Positions 9,307-21,231 of a stretch of 64,000 nucleotides of DNA are shown here, one piece after another. Made by a program: the position numbers and the translations under genes. Where the stretch lies: positions 1,745,501 to 1,809,500 of the forward strand of contig NZ_BCMS01000001.1 of NCBI RefSeq assembly GCF_001485435.1, in the 5' to 3' direction. The notes below the pieces were generated by a model that was given only the letters and a program-made list of their open reading frames with translations, had not been told where the DNA came from and made no database searches. Within the stretch, counting starts at the first letter, position 1. Each line of letters starts with the position of its first letter. Source of the DNA: Deinococcus grandis. Its GTDB lineage: Bacteria > Deinococcota > Deinococci > Deinococcales > Deinococcaceae.

Positions 9307-10709
9307 AGGCCGCCCGCGCGCTGGCCCTGACGCTGCTGCTGGGCGTCGGGAGCGCGCAGGACACGAGCACCCGCCTGGACCAGCTGCAACAGCAGCTTCA
9401 GGAGCAGCGGCAGCTGAGTGCCCAGAAGGCCCGTGAACTCGCGGCCGCGCGCGCCCGCATTCAAAACCTGACCGCGCAGCAACGCCAGACCCTCAAGCAA
9501 CTGGACGACCTCGCCCGGCGCACCGCGACGCTGGAGAACGAGCTGGCCACCGTCACCGCCCGCGTGGCCCTCGCGCAGCGGCAGCTGACCGACACCACCG
9601 AGCAGCTGACCGTCACGCGCGCCCAGGTCGAGCGGCTCCGGGGGGACGTGCGCGAGGTCATGCAGCTCATGTACCGCCAGCGCAGCGGGCAGTACCTGCA
9701 GCTGCTCTCGCAGGCGCGCAGCCTCCCGGATCTGCTGATCCGCCTGCGGTACACCAACATGGCCGGCGAGTACCAGACGCAGGTCCTGGCCGGGCTGCGC
9801 GCGCAGGCCACCGCGCTGCGCACGCAGGAGCAGGCGCAGCGGCAGCAGACGGCCGAACTGAAGGCGCTCCAGGCGCAGCGGACCGGGAAACTCGCCGCGC
9901 TGCGCGCCCAGCGGCAACAGCAGAACGCCCTGCTGGCCCGGCTGCGGACCAATGAGCAGGGCCAGCGGACCCTGGCCGCGCAGCGCGCCGCCGAGCAGGC
10001 TCTCGCCGCGCAGCAGGTCGATCAGCTCGTCGGGCAGGTCGTCGCCGAGCGCGCCCGCCTGGAGGCCGAGCGGCAGCGCCGCCTGGAAGAGGAACGTCGC
10101 CGCCGCGAGGAGGAGGCGCGCCGCATCCGCGAGGCGCAGGAACGCGCGCGTCAGGAGGCGCTGCGTCTGGCGCAGCTTCGTCAGGCGCAGGCGGCCGCCG
10201 CGGCCCGGCAGGCCCAGGCGGCCCGCGCCGCGCAGCTCCAGCGGGACCAGCAGGCGCGCGCCGCGCAGCTGGAACGTGAGCGGCAGGCCCTCGCGCAGCG
10301 GCAGGCGCAGGTGCAGCAGGCCCAGGCGCAGGTCGAGCAGCAGCTCGCACCCCTGCCGCCCGTCAGCGGACCGGCGGGTTTCCCGCTGCCCGGCGGGCGG
10401 GTCCTGGCCGCGTACGGCGCGAACGGCGCCCCGTGGGTCGTGCTGACCGGCGCGTCCCAGGTGGTCGCCGCCGAGGGCGGGAACGTCCTGGCCGTCACGT
10501 CGTACGCGTCGCTGGGCTGGGTGGTGCTGATCGATCACGGCAGCAGCGTCAGCGCGTACCTGGGTCTGCGCGACCCGCTGATCAGCGTGGGCAGCCGCGT
10601 GGCGCGCGGCACGCCGCTGGGCGCGGTGGGCGGCAGCTCGATCATCGGGCCGGGCAACATGGCCTTCCAGCTCCGTCAGGGCGGGCAACCGGTCGCGCCG
10701 CGCTTTTGA
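9303..10709 (+). CDS. EnvC-like murein hydrolase activator (degenerate LytM/M23)
   Basis: This exported 468-residue protein has a short signal peptide (about 1-18) and a very long Gln/Arg/Ala-rich coiled coil (about 22-345), then a LytM-like beta domain of about 110 residues. The M23 zinc ligands are gone: the H-x-D segment reads NGAPWVVLTGASQ, and the final H-x-H strand reads MAFQLRQG. EnvC proteins are inactive LytM factors that activate amidases under FtsEX control. The GTGA coupling to ftsX, with ftsE upstream, fits that role. The second half of the coil is a near-continuous run of R/E/Q heptads. Confidence 0.88.
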
Positions 10710-10722
10710 GCCCACCCGGCCC

Positions 10723-10750
10723 TTGATGCGGTGCGGGCCGGTCTGATACT
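10723..10750 (+). promoter_or_regulatory. rpsP promoter
   Basis: TTGATG (10723-10728) and GATACT (10745-10750) are spaced by 16 bp, with a TG just ahead of the -10. This gives an untranslated leader of about 90 nt before rpsP. Confidence 0.5.
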
Positions 10751-10847
10751 CTTCTTCGGTGCGCTTACCGGTTGGCTGCTGACGGGCGCATTTCCCCGTG
10801 ATCCTAGCGGGAGCTTTACCCTCAAATACCCCAGTTGGAGAACTACC

Positions 10848-11096
10848 ATGGTCAAGATTCGCCTGTCCCGCTTCGGTTCCACCCACAACCCCCACTACCG
10901 CATCGTCGTTGCCGACGCGCGCCGTCCCCGTGACGGTGGGTACATCGAGAACCTGGGCCACTACGACCCCCGCAAGACCACCGAGAACTACCTCAAGGTG
11001 AACGTCGAGCGCGCCCAGTACTGGCTCGCCAACGGCGCCCAGCCCACCCAGACCGCCCGCCGCCTGCTCAAGAGCCAGGGCGTCAAGGTTTCCTGA
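10848..11096 (+). CDS. rpsP: 30S ribosomal protein S16
   Basis: This 82-residue ribosomal protein starts MVKIRLSRFGSTHNPHYRIV and has the S16 signature ADARRPRDGGYIENLGHYDP. It binds 16S rRNA and is needed for 30S assembly. It has its own promoter upstream and an intrinsic terminator directly after. It is therefore monocistronic here, without the rimM-trmD-rplS genes that follow it in many bacteria. Confidence 0.98.
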   Translation: MVKIRLSRFGSTHNPHYRIVVADARRPRDGGYIENLGHYDPRKTTENYLKVNVERAQYWLANGAQPTQTARRLLKSQGVKVS

Positions 11097-11112
11097 GTTC
11101 CCCCGGAACTTG

Positions 11113-11136
11113 AAGCCCCCCGCGTGGGGGCTTTTT
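11113..11136 (+). terminator. Intrinsic terminator after rpsP
   Basis: AAGCCCCC (11113-11120) pairs with GGGGGCTT (11126-11133) around a 5-nt loop and runs into TTTTT. Confidence 0.9.
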
Positions 11137-11197
11137 CCATGTGGTGAACCGGACGCGCGCCGCCCCGGCATGTGCGGGGCGGCGCGCGTGTGTGCCG

Positions 11198-11653
11198 TCA
11201 GCGGCTAAAGGCGATGAACCCGGCGGCCACGCCGAGCAGCGTGCCGACGAGCACCTCCAGGTAGGTGTGGCCCAGCAGGACCCGCAGAGGCAGCGGCGCG
11301 AAGCCCTCGCGGACGACGGCGCGGAGTTCCTCGACGAGGTCGTTCAGCAGCCGAGCCTGCTGGCCGCTGCTGTGGCGCACGCCGGTCGCGTCGTACATGA
11401 CGATCAGGGCGAACACCGCGCTCGCGGCGAACAGGGGGCTGCCGACCCCCTCGGTGATGCCGACGCCGGTCGTGAGCGCGGCGACCATGGCAGAGTGGCT
11501 GCTGGGCATGCCGCCGGTCTCCATGAACGCGCCGGGGCGCCAGCGGCGTTCGATCAGGAGGATCAGGAACACCTTGAGCAGTTGCGCGGCGGTGCTGCTC
11601 AGGACGGCCACCCACAGCCAGCGGTTGCTCAGCAGGTCAGCGAACGAGTTCAC
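11198..11653 (-). CDS. Divergent PAP2-family membrane protein (DUF212)
   Basis: This 151-residue membrane protein has about four helices. It belongs to the small family related to vanadium haloperoxidases and PAP2 phosphatases: it has GGMPSSHSAMVAAL (the Ser-His phosphate-binding motif) and, near the C-terminus, GHTYLEVLVG (the second His motif). The usual KxxxxxxRP motif is reduced to LIERRWRPG. A lipid phosphatase role is possible but unproven for this family. Its first 17 bp overlap the end of folD, so it is the last gene of the Asp23-nusB-folD operon. Confidence 0.88.
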   Translation of the reverse strand: MNSFADLLSNRWLWVAVLSSTAAQLLKVFLILLIERRWRPGAFMETGGMPSSHSAMVAALTTGVGITEGVGSPLFAASAVFALIVMYDATGVRHSSGQQARLLNDLVEELRAVVREGFAPLPLRVLLGHTYLEVLVGTLLGVAAGFIAFSR

Positions 11654-12527
11654 CGGTGACCTCGGGCTGGGCGTGCTGGCGTTCGGCGGCGATGACGGTG
11701 TTCATCAGGAGCTGCGCGACGGTCATGGGGCCCACCCCGCCGGGGACGGGCGTCAGGGCGCCCGCGACCTGCGCGACGTCCGGGTGGACGTCTCCGGTCA
11801 GGCGGCCCCGGCCGTCCTCGGTGGGGACGCGGTTGATGCCGACGTCCACGACGGTCGCGCCGGGGCGGACCATGTCCGGGGTGATCAGGTGGGCCTGCCC
11901 GGCGGCGACGATCAGGATGTCGGCCCCTCGGGTCACGGCGCCCAGGTCGGGCGTGGCGCGGTGGGCGACGGTCACGGTGGCGTCGGCGTTCAGCAGCAGG
12001 CCCGCGACGGGGCGGCCCACCAGGGCGCTGCGGCCCACCACGACGACCCGCGCGCCGCGCACGGGCACGCCGTGGTGCGCCAGCAGCGCCATGATCCCGG
12101 CCGGGGTGCAGGGGCGCAGCCCCTCATGGGCGTTCCACAGTGCGCCGGTATTCGCCGGGTGCAGGCCGTCCACGTCCTTGGCGGGGTTCACGGCCAGCAG
12201 GACGGGTGCGGGGTCCAGGTGGGCAGGCAGGGGCAGCTGCACCAGGATGCCGCTGACGGCCGGGTCGGCGTTCAGCGTGCCGATCAGGGCCAGCAGGTCG
12301 GCCTGGGTGGTGTCCCCGGGCAGGGCGTGCACGTGGCTGCTCAGCCCGACCTCCGAGGCCTTCTTCGCCTTGCCGCGCACGTAGGAGACGCTGGCGGGGT
12401 CCTCCCCCACCCGCACCAGGGCGAGGTGAGGGGGGTGGGGCAGGCGCGCGGCGCGGCGGCGGGCCTCGTCCAGCAGCGCGGCGGCGGCGGGCGGCCCGGC
12501 GAGGACCTGCGCGGTCCCCTGGGTCAC
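11637..12527 (-). CDS. folD: Methylene-THF dehydrogenase / methenyl-THF cyclohydrolase
   Basis: This 296-residue bifunctional enzyme interconverts 5,10-methylene-, methenyl- and 10-formyl-tetrahydrofolate using NADP. Catalytic Tyr and Lys sit in SYVRGKAKKA (about 52-56). The dinucleotide-binding loop is VVVGRSALVGRPVA, and the signature PGGVGPMT is near the C-terminus. The GTG start overlaps the nusB stop as GTGA, which fixes it. Its 3' end overlaps the DUF212 gene. Confidence 0.96.
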   Translation of the reverse strand: MTQGTAQVLAGPPAAAALLDEARRRAARLPHPPHLALVRVGEDPASVSYVRGKAKKASEVGLSSHVHALPGDTTQADLLALIGTLNADPAVSGILVQLPLPAHLDPAPVLLAVNPAKDVDGLHPANTGALWNAHEGLRPCTPAGIMALLAHHGVPVRGARVVVVGRSALVGRPVAGLLLNADATVTVAHRATPDLGAVTRGADILIVAAGQAHLITPDMVRPGATVVDVGINRVPTEDGRGRLTGDVHPDVAQVAGALTPVPGGVGPMTVAQLLMNTVIAAERQHAQPEVTGELVR

Positions 12528-13021
12528 TCCTGCGGCTCCTCGCGGGTGGCGGGCTTCTGTTTCTCGTTCAGGCTGCGGCTCAGGCCTGCCAGGACGCCGT
12601 TCACGAAGCGGCCAGAGTCGTCCCCGCCGAACTTGCGGGCGATGCGCACGGCGCTCTCGATGACGGGCGGGTGGGGTTCGGGGGTGTACATCATCTCGAA
12701 GGTCGCCAGGCGCAGGACGTTCAGGTCGGTCTGGGCCATCTGGTCGAAGCTCCAGCCGCGGATGGTGCGGCGCAGGGTGGCGTCCACGTCGGGGCGGGCG
12801 GCGTTGATGCCCTGCACGAGTTCCTGCGCGAAGGTCAGGGCCTCGTCGCTGAGGGCGGGGTAGGTGTCGTCCCCGCCGCGCATGCTGCCCTCGGCGCGGG
12901 TGAAGACGCTCTGCATGGGGAGGTTGCCCCGGTCGGCTTCGAACAGCACGCGGAACGCGAATTCACGCGCGGCGCGGCGGGTGCCGACGGGCGCGGCGGC
13001 CTTCTCGCGGCGGCGGGTCAC
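12524..13021 (-). CDS. nusB: Transcription antitermination factor NusB
   Basis: This 165-residue helical RNA-binding protein joins NusE (S10) at boxA in rRNA antitermination. The conserved GTRRAAREFAFRVLFEADRGN opens the protein, and FDQMAQTDLNVLRLATFEM, PPVIESAVRIARKFG and FVNGVLAGL follow. The GTG start overlaps the upstream stop (GTGA); a start eight codons earlier would intrude into the Asp23 gene. A short Lys-rich tail (LNEKQKPATREEPQE) extends beyond the usual end. Confidence 0.95.
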   Translation of the reverse strand: MTRRREKAAAPVGTRRAAREFAFRVLFEADRGNLPMQSVFTRAEGSMRGGDDTYPALSDEALTFAQELVQGINAARPDVDATLRRTIRGWSFDQMAQTDLNVLRLATFEMMYTPEPHPPVIESAVRIARKFGGDDSGRFVNGVLAGLSRSLNEKQKPATREEPQE

Positions 13022-13368
13022 GCCTGGCCACCCTTGGGCACGCAAACGTTCTGCACGGTGACGTTCACGGCGCGCACGCGCAGGCCGGTCATGAGTTCGA
13101 TGTTCTCGCGCACGGCCTGCTGGACCTTCTCGGCGGTGCCGGTCAGGCTGCGGCCGAATTCGATGTTCAGGCCGACGTCCACGGTGACGTCCTGACCTTC
13201 GCGGGTGACTTTCAGGGCGCGGGGTTTGCGGCCGGGCGTCTGGGTGCGCAGCACCTCGCCGACCTTCAGGGGCGTGGTGGCGACCTCGGTGCCCTCGATG
13301 CCGTCCAGGGTGGTGGCGGCGATGTCCATCAGGACGCTTTTGCTGATCTCGACTTCGGGTGTTGCCAT
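13018..13368 (-). CDS. Asp23/Gls24 family envelope stress protein
   Basis: This 116-residue protein has the family core: a helix with VLMDIAATTLDGIEG, then TREGQDVTVDVGLNIEFG and the final VQQAVRENIELMTGLRVRAVNVTVQNV. Homologues (YloU/AmaP partners in Firmicutes) sit at the membrane and are often encoded next to nusB, as here. The start has GGAGG 9-13 nt upstream and is the first gene of the operon. No transmembrane segment is visible, so it would need a partner for membrane association. Confidence 0.93.
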   Translation of the reverse strand: MATPEVEISKSVLMDIAATTLDGIEGTEVATTPLKVGEVLRTQTPGRKPRALKVTREGQDVTVDVGLNIEFGRSLTGTAEKVQQAVRENIELMTGLRVRAVNVTVQNVCVPKGGQA

Positions 13369-13436
13369 GCTGGTCTTGCCTCCGGTTCGCGCGGGATGGA
13401 CGCGCGACAATACCGCCCAGTGTACCTGCTGGGCGT

Positions 13437-15458
<2,022 letters not shown>

Positions 15459-15465
15459 GGCCGGT

Positions 15466-15471
15466 AGCGTA
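15466..15471 (-). promoter_or_regulatory. -10 element of leaderless ligA promoter
   Basis: TACGCT lies 7 nt before the ATG; it decides between this start and one nine codons upstream. Confidence 0.6.
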
Positions 15472-15636
15472 CCATTCAGCTTCAATTCAGCTTGGAACAG
15501 TACGATGCCCCCTGGCCCGAACTCCCCACCGCGCTCCTGAAGGCTAAAGAATCACACAATCCGCCGTTCATCCGCCGTGAGGAATCTGACCGGACCTCCA
15601 CCGTGAACCGGGGGTCTAGACACCCACCAAAATCCG

Positions 15637-15642
15637 TATACT
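15637..15642 (+). promoter_or_regulatory. -10 element upstream of the BMP-family gene
   Basis: TATACT lies 45 nt before the ATG. No well-spaced -35 is seen. The preceding bases AATCCGTAT match the terminal repeat of the structured element and may be a relic of it. Confidence 0.45.
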
Positions 15643-15687
15643 CTATTCAAGCAATCCACGCACCAACTTCCCCCGGAGGAACATCAC

Positions 15688-16785
<1,098 letters not shown>

Positions 16786-16803
16786 GGCCCACGCCTGACC
16801 CGA

Positions 16804-16826
16804 AACGGCCCCCAGCGGGGCCGTTT
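16804..16826 (+). terminator. Terminator after the BMP-family gene
   Basis: AACGGCCCC pairs with CGGGGCCGTT around a short loop and ends in TTTT. Confidence 0.8.
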
Positions 16827-16966
16827 TCACGTACCTGTGGTGTGAACTCCCGTCACACTCCTCCTGACGGTGCCACGGACGTGACGGTCCAGGGGGGGTC
16901 CACGCCCGGGCGCCTCAGCGCTGCACCGGATCAGGTCACGTCTGGACGTCCTAGGACCACGACAGA

Positions 16967-17002
16967 CAGGAGCGGTCACCCTCTGTGGGATGACCGCTCC
17001 TG
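16967..17002. terminator. 12-bp hairpin downstream of the PrcB-like gene
   Basis: CAGGAGCGGTCA (16967-16978) pairs perfectly with 16991-17002 over a 12-nt loop, 16 nt past the stop of the minus-strand gene. There is no T-tract. Confidence 0.45.
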
Positions 17003-17018
17003 CCGCGTGAAGCTGGGG

Positions 17019-18119
17019 TCAGCGCACCTGTCCGCCGCCCGTGGCGGTGGGGAGCGGCTGGCCGTTCTCGTCGATGACGGTCACGGCCGAGTAGCTGCCG
17101 GGGACACTCACGATGGCCCAGGGGCTGGTGATGACCTGCGCGAGGATCGCGCCCGGTGCGGGGGCGGTCAGGCGGACGCGCAGGGTCAGCTGCGTGCCGC
17201 TGCTGCTGGCGCTGACGACCTGCACGCCGTACCCGCCGGTGGGGCGCTGGCCCAGGAACACGCCGATCAGGGTGCGGCCCGTGACGCTGGGGGGCGTGGG
17301 GACGCTGCTCTGGCGGCCGTACGCGCGGGCGTACAGGCTGCTGGCGGCGCTGGCGGTAGCGGCGACCTGCACGCCGGCCTCGCTGGTGTTGGCGTTGGTG
17401 CCGGTGGCGATCTGGGTGACGGTCACGTTGCCTCCGGGGGTCGGCGTGGTGGGGGTCGGGGTGGTGGGGGTGCCAGGCAGGGGGCGGGGGGGCTGGACCT
17501 GGGCGGTGGGGACGCTGCTCAGGATGTACAGGTCGCTGCGCAGGTGCTCGGTGGGCGTGGGTTCCACCGCGAGTGCCGGGGCGGGCTGGTTGGCGAGGAC
17601 GGCCACGGCCAGCGGTCCCTGGGGGCGCAGGGTGTCGCTCAGGACGCGGGCCTCGTCGTCGGTCAGCTGCCCGGCGCCTTTCAGGCCGTCCACGCGGGTG
17701 CCGCCGACCGTGCCGATGGTGCCGTTCAGGCGGGTCCAGCTCTGGCCGTCGGTGTAGTACACGGCGCTGATCTGCGCGCCGCTGGCGGGCGTGACGGTGA
17801 AGGCGCTGCCCTGGCGGGTGACGGTGACCTGCGCGGGGAGGGTGGCGGTGGGTTCGCGGTAGGTGGCCTTGCCGTTCACGCTGAGGCTGCCGGGCGTGGC
17901 GATGGGATCGCTGACCTGGGCGCGCAGGTCGGCGCTCTGACTGCCGAGTTTCACGCTGCTGGCGCTGCCCTGGAGGGTGCCGTACACCCACACGACGCGT
18001 TCCTGCGCGCCGCCGTACAGAACGGCCTCGTGGACTTTCAGGTTGCCGGGGCCGGTCATGGAGCATGCGCTGAGCAGTCCAGCGCCGAGGAGGGCGGCGG
18101 CGAGCAGGGTTCGTTTCAT
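17019..18119 (-). CDS. Lipoprotein with PrcB-like C-terminal domain
   Basis: This 366-residue exported lipoprotein has lipobox LLSAC (Cys 19). An N-terminal beta-rich region (about 25-150) is unrecognised. A Thr/Pro linker (PTTPTPTTPTPGG, about 224-236) leads to a C-terminal part with GVFLGQRPTGGYGVQVVSA and ITSPWAIVSVP, the pattern of PrcB, a subunit of a spirochaete protease complex. The link to proteolysis is inference from that domain only. The start is supported by TAAGCT 7 nt upstream. Confidence 0.75.
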   Translation of the reverse strand: MKRTLLAAALLGAGLLSACSMTGPGNLKVHEAVLYGGAQERVVWVYGTLQGSASSVKLGSQSADLRAQVSDPIATPGSLSVNGKATYREPTATLPAQVTVTRQGSAFTVTPASGAQISAVYYTDGQSWTRLNGTIGTVGGTRVDGLKGAGQLTDDEARVLSDTLRPQGPLAVAVLANQPAPALAVEPTPTEHLRSDLYILSSVPTAQVQPPRPLPGTPTTPTPTTPTPGGNVTVTQIATGTNANTSEAGVQVAATASAASSLYARAYGRQSSVPTPPSVTGRTLIGVFLGQRPTGGYGVQVVSASSSGTQLTLRVRLTAPAPGAILAQVITSPWAIVSVPGSYSAVTVIDENGQPLPTATGGGQVR

Positions 18120-18126
18120 GAGTCCC

Positions 18127-18132
18127 AGCTTA
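18127..18132 (-). promoter_or_regulatory. -10 element of leaderless PrcB-like gene promoter
   Basis: TAAGCT lies 7 nt before the ATG. Confidence 0.55.
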
Positions 18133-18193
18133 TGAGCGCAGTCTGACGGGCGACTGAACGCCGCCTTTCAGAAATCCTGACGCTTGGCGCCGC

Positions 18194-19825
18194 TCAGGCG
18201 GTCCCGGCGAGCAGTTCGCGCGCGTGGGTCAGGGCGGCGTCGCTGGTGTTGCCGCTGAGCATCCGGGCGATCTCCTGCAGGCGTTCGTCGGGCGTCAGGA
18301 GGCGGACGCGGCTGACGGTGCGGCCGCCCTCGACGCTCTTCTCGACCTTGTAGTGGTGGTCTGCACGCGCGGCGATCTGCGCGAGGTGCGTCACGACGAG
18401 GACCTGCCGGGTGGCGGCCAGAGCTCTCAGCTGGTCGGCGACGGCGTGCGCGGCGCTCCCGCCGATCCCGGCGTCCACCTCGTCGAACACCACGGCGGGC
18501 GTGTCGGCGCCCAGGACGGTGCTGATGGCGAGCATCACGCGGCTGAGTTCCCCGCCCGAGGCCACGTCGGCCAGCGGGGCGAGGTCCTCGCCGGGGTTGG
18601 CGTTGAAGTGCAGGGTCACGTCGCTCAGGCCGTGCGGGCCGGGTTCGTTCAGGGTGCCCAGGTGGAATTCCAGTCGGGCGTGCGGCATGCCGAGTTGCCG
18701 GATGACGGCCAGCAGGTCGGCGGCCAGGGGCGCGGCGCGTTCGCGGCGGGCGGCGTCCAGCCTCTCCCCTGCCGCCTGCACGTGGGCACGCAGGGCGTCC
18801 ACCTCGGCGTCCAGGGTGCCCGCGTCCTGCTCGTCGCGGGTCAGCCCGGCCAGTTCGGTCTCGACCTGCGCGTGGAAGTTCAGGACGTCCTCCAGGGTGG
18901 GGCCGTACTTCGCGCGGAGTTTCCCCAGGGCGCCCAGGCGGGTCTCGACCCGCGCGAGTTCCTCCGGGTCGGGCGCCTGATCCTCGGCGACGCCGCGCAG
19001 TTCCCCCACGACCGCCTGGATGCTGGCGAGCGCCTCGCGCAGTTCGCTCTGCAGCTGCGCGGTGGTGTCGTCGAAGCGCGCCCCGGCGTTCAGGGCGCGG
19101 GCGGCCTCGTTCAGGAAGCCCAGGGCGTTCTCGTCCCCGTCGCTCAGGAGGTGCAGCGCCCCGGCGGCACTCTGCGCGATGGTGTCGAGGTTCGCCAGCC
19201 GCGTCAGGTCGGCCTGGAGGGGGTCCTCCTCGCCCAGCTGCGGGCTGATCTCGGCGATCTCGCGGGCCTGGAACTGCAGCAGGTCGAGCTGCCGGGCGCG
19301 TTCGCGTTCGGTGGCGCGCAGGCGCTCCAGGCGGGCGCGGGCGTCCTGCCAGTCGCGGTAGGCGCTGGCGTACGCGGCGTGCGGGGCGTCCACCTGCCGG
19401 TCGAGCAGCGCGCGCTGGTTGGCGGGCGTGAGCAGGCTGACGGCCGAGTGCTGCCAGTGGATGGTCAGGCGGCGCTGCGCCCAGTCCTGCAATTCGCGCA
19501 GGCTGACGACCTCGCCGTCCAGCCGGGCGGTGCTGCGGCCCTGCGCGGTCACGCGGCGGCTGGCGATCTCGTCGCCCCAGTGGCCGGTGACGAGCAGGTC
19601 GTCCTCGCCGCTGCGGATCAGGTCGGTGTTGCTGCGGCTGCCCAGCAGCAGGCCCAGGGCGTCCACGATGATGCTCTTGCCCGCGCCGGTCTCGCCGGTG
19701 AAGACGCTCAGGCCGCCACTGAACGCCAGGTTCAGGCTGCGGATGGTCGCCAGGTTCCGGACTTCCAGGGTGCGCAGGGGCGGCAGGGCGGGGGGGGCGT
19801 CAGCACGCGGGGCCTTGCGGGTCAC
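18194..19825 (-). CDS. recN: DNA repair protein RecN
   Basis: This 543-residue SMC-like ATPase acts early in double-strand break repair. Walker A is GETGAGKS (44-51), the signature is ASGGELSRVMLA, and Walker B is VVFDEVDAGIGG in the C-terminal half. The middle is a long coiled coil (about 160-380) rich in Glu/Arg/Leu. Length is that of the family. The GTG start has TACACT 7 nt upstream. No radiation-response palindrome (TTATGTCAT-type) was seen ahead of it. Confidence 0.96.
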   Translation of the reverse strand: MTRKAPRADAPPALPPLRTLEVRNLATIRSLNLAFSGGLSVFTGETGAGKSIIVDALGLLLGSRSNTDLIRSGEDDLLVTGHWGDEIASRRVTAQGRSTARLDGEVVSLRELQDWAQRRLTIHWQHSAVSLLTPANQRALLDRQVDAPHAAYASAYRDWQDARARLERLRATERERARQLDLLQFQAREIAEISPQLGEEDPLQADLTRLANLDTIAQSAAGALHLLSDGDENALGFLNEAARALNAGARFDDTTAQLQSELREALASIQAVVGELRGVAEDQAPDPEELARVETRLGALGKLRAKYGPTLEDVLNFHAQVETELAGLTRDEQDAGTLDAEVDALRAHVQAAGERLDAARRERAAPLAADLLAVIRQLGMPHARLEFHLGTLNEPGPHGLSDVTLHFNANPGEDLAPLADVASGGELSRVMLAISTVLGADTPAVVFDEVDAGIGGSAAHAVADQLRALAATRQVLVVTHLAQIAARADHHYKVEKSVEGGRTVSRVRLLTPDERLQEIARMLSGNTSDAALTHARELLAGTA

Positions 19826-19832
19826 GCCCCCG

Positions 19833-19838
19833 AGTGTA
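19833..19838 (-). promoter_or_regulatory. -10 element of leaderless recN promoter
   Basis: TACACT lies 7 nt before the GTG start. Confidence 0.6.
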
Positions 19839-20017
19839 GCGCGAAGGCCCGCGGGGCGACGGTGCTGCGCGCGACCTTCGCGTCGCGGCGCGCGAACATG
19901 AATGCGGCGTTACGTTCCGCCCACACTGGGCTCGGGGGTGGGTCTGAGAATGGGCCGCATGACCCGGTCGCGCAGCCCTGCATCCTGCATGGGCGCGACC
20001 GGCCCAAAGGAGTCACC

Positions 20018-21184
20018 ATGAACACGAACACCGATGCGACCGGCGGCGTGAGCAAGCGCAGCCTCGTCCTGCTGGGCGCCCTGGCCGGACTGATGACCAA
20101 CCGTGACACGCGCCGCGCCCTGGTGGACGGCACCCGCAGCGCCTGGAGCGGCACCCAGCACACCCTGAGTGACAGCGTGAAACCCGCGTTGCTCTCGGCC
20201 GCGGCGCAGGCCGCGCAGATCGCGCAGGAGACCGCGCGCAGCGGCGCCCACACGGTCGCCAGCACGGCCTCCAGCCTCAAGGATGAGGCCGCACCCCGCG
20301 CGAGTGCGCTGCTGGACAGCGTGCTGCACGCCGCGAGCGGACTGGCCGGTCAGGCGCAGGAGGTCGCGGCGCGCGCGGCGACGGCCGGGGGCAAGGGCGC
20401 CCGCACGCTGGGTCATGAGGCCGGGCGCCTCGCGTCGGACGCCGGGGTGACGGTGCAGACGCAGGCTCAGCGGGGCCTGAAGCGCGCCGAGAAGGCGACG
20501 CGGCCCGCGCGCCGCGTGGCGGCCCTGACCCTCTCGGACGCTCAGGGCGCGGCATCGGAACTCTTCTCGAACGTGCAGGATCAGGTCAGCAGCACCCTGC
20601 ACGAGGCCGTGGACGGCGCCGAGGCGCGCCGCCGCCGTGTGGAACGAACCCTGCGTCAGGCGCGCCGCGACGCCGAGCGCGAACTGCGCCGTGGCAAGAA
20701 GACCCTCAGCAGCGGGCAGCTGGAACGCGCCGTGAGCCGCAAGCTGGCACCGCTGGAAAAACAGCTGGGCCGTGAACTGAAGGTCATCGAGAAGCAGGTG
20801 CGCCGCGCCCGCAGGGATGACCGCAGCAGTGGCAGCGGGACCGCCGCGACGCTGGTGCTGCTGGGCACCGGCGCGGTGGTGCTGGCCCGCGTGCCCGCCG
20901 CGCGGCAGGCGATTCTGTCGGCGGTGGAGAAGGTCAGCCCCGAGGCCGCGCAGGGCCTGCATCAGGCGGGGCGCAACGCCCGCAACCTGATCGGGACGAT
21001 GTGGCTGGAGCGCATCGAGGAGCCGCAGGCGACGCCCGCACCCGGCGCGGCGAAGGCCACGCAGGCCGCGACGACCGGTGCGGCGGCAGCGGGCGCGGTG
21101 GCGCCGGACGCTCCGGCAGCGGCCAAGACGGCGGCGCAGGACGGCGCGGCGAAGCCCGACGGTCAGGCCAAGCGGACGAACTGA
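20018..21184 (+). CDS. Ala/Arg-rich helical protein with one membrane segment, function unknown
   Basis: This 388-residue protein matches no family I can name. The first ~170 residues are helical and Ala-rich with repeated AAQAAQIAQ- and ASALLDSVLHAASG-like stretches, reminiscent of apolipoprotein or LEA-type amphipathic helices. A highly charged Arg/Glu coil (about 205-275) follows, then one hydrophobic helix (about 280-300, TAATLVLLGTGAVVLA) and an Ala/Pro-rich tail (about 335-388). AAAGGAG 8-14 nt upstream sets the ATG; the same frame is open far upstream only because it mirrors recN. It is divergent from recN. A role in membrane or DNA binding is a guess from composition. Confidence 0.75.
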   Translation: MNTNTDATGGVSKRSLVLLGALAGLMTNRDTRRALVDGTRSAWSGTQHTLSDSVKPALLSAAAQAAQIAQETARSGAHTVASTASSLKDEAAPRASALLDSVLHAASGLAGQAQEVAARAATAGGKGARTLGHEAGRLASDAGVTVQTQAQRGLKRAEKATRPARRVAALTLSDAQGAASELFSNVQDQVSSTLHEAVDGAEARRRRVERTLRQARRDAERELRRGKKTLSSGQLERAVSRKLAPLEKQLGRELKVIEKQVRRARRDDRSSGSGTAATLVLLGTGAVVLARVPAARQAILSAVEKVSPEAAQGLHQAGRNARNLIGTMWLERIEEPQATPAPGAAKATQAATTGAAAAGAVAPDAPAAAKTAAQDGAAKPDGQAKRTN

Positions 21185-21201
21185 AGTTCCACCACTCATC
21201 G

Positions 21202-21231
21202 GTGCCTTCCCACGGCGGGAGGGCACTTTTT
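21202..21231 (+). terminator. Terminator after the Ala-rich gene
   Basis: GTGCCTTCCC (21202-21211) pairs with GGGAGGGCAC (one G-U pair) around ACGGC, then TTTTT. Confidence 0.85.

Noticed and set aside
18224..20017. 986-codon frame that includes the Ala-rich protein
   Set aside because: The first ~598 codons mirror recN on the other strand. Only the part from the ATG at 20018, with AAAGGAG before it, is a real gene.
19826..20017. Radiation/desiccation response motif ahead of recN
   Set aside because: No TTATGTCAT-type palindrome could be found here or ahead of ligA; the spacer holds only the leaderless -10.
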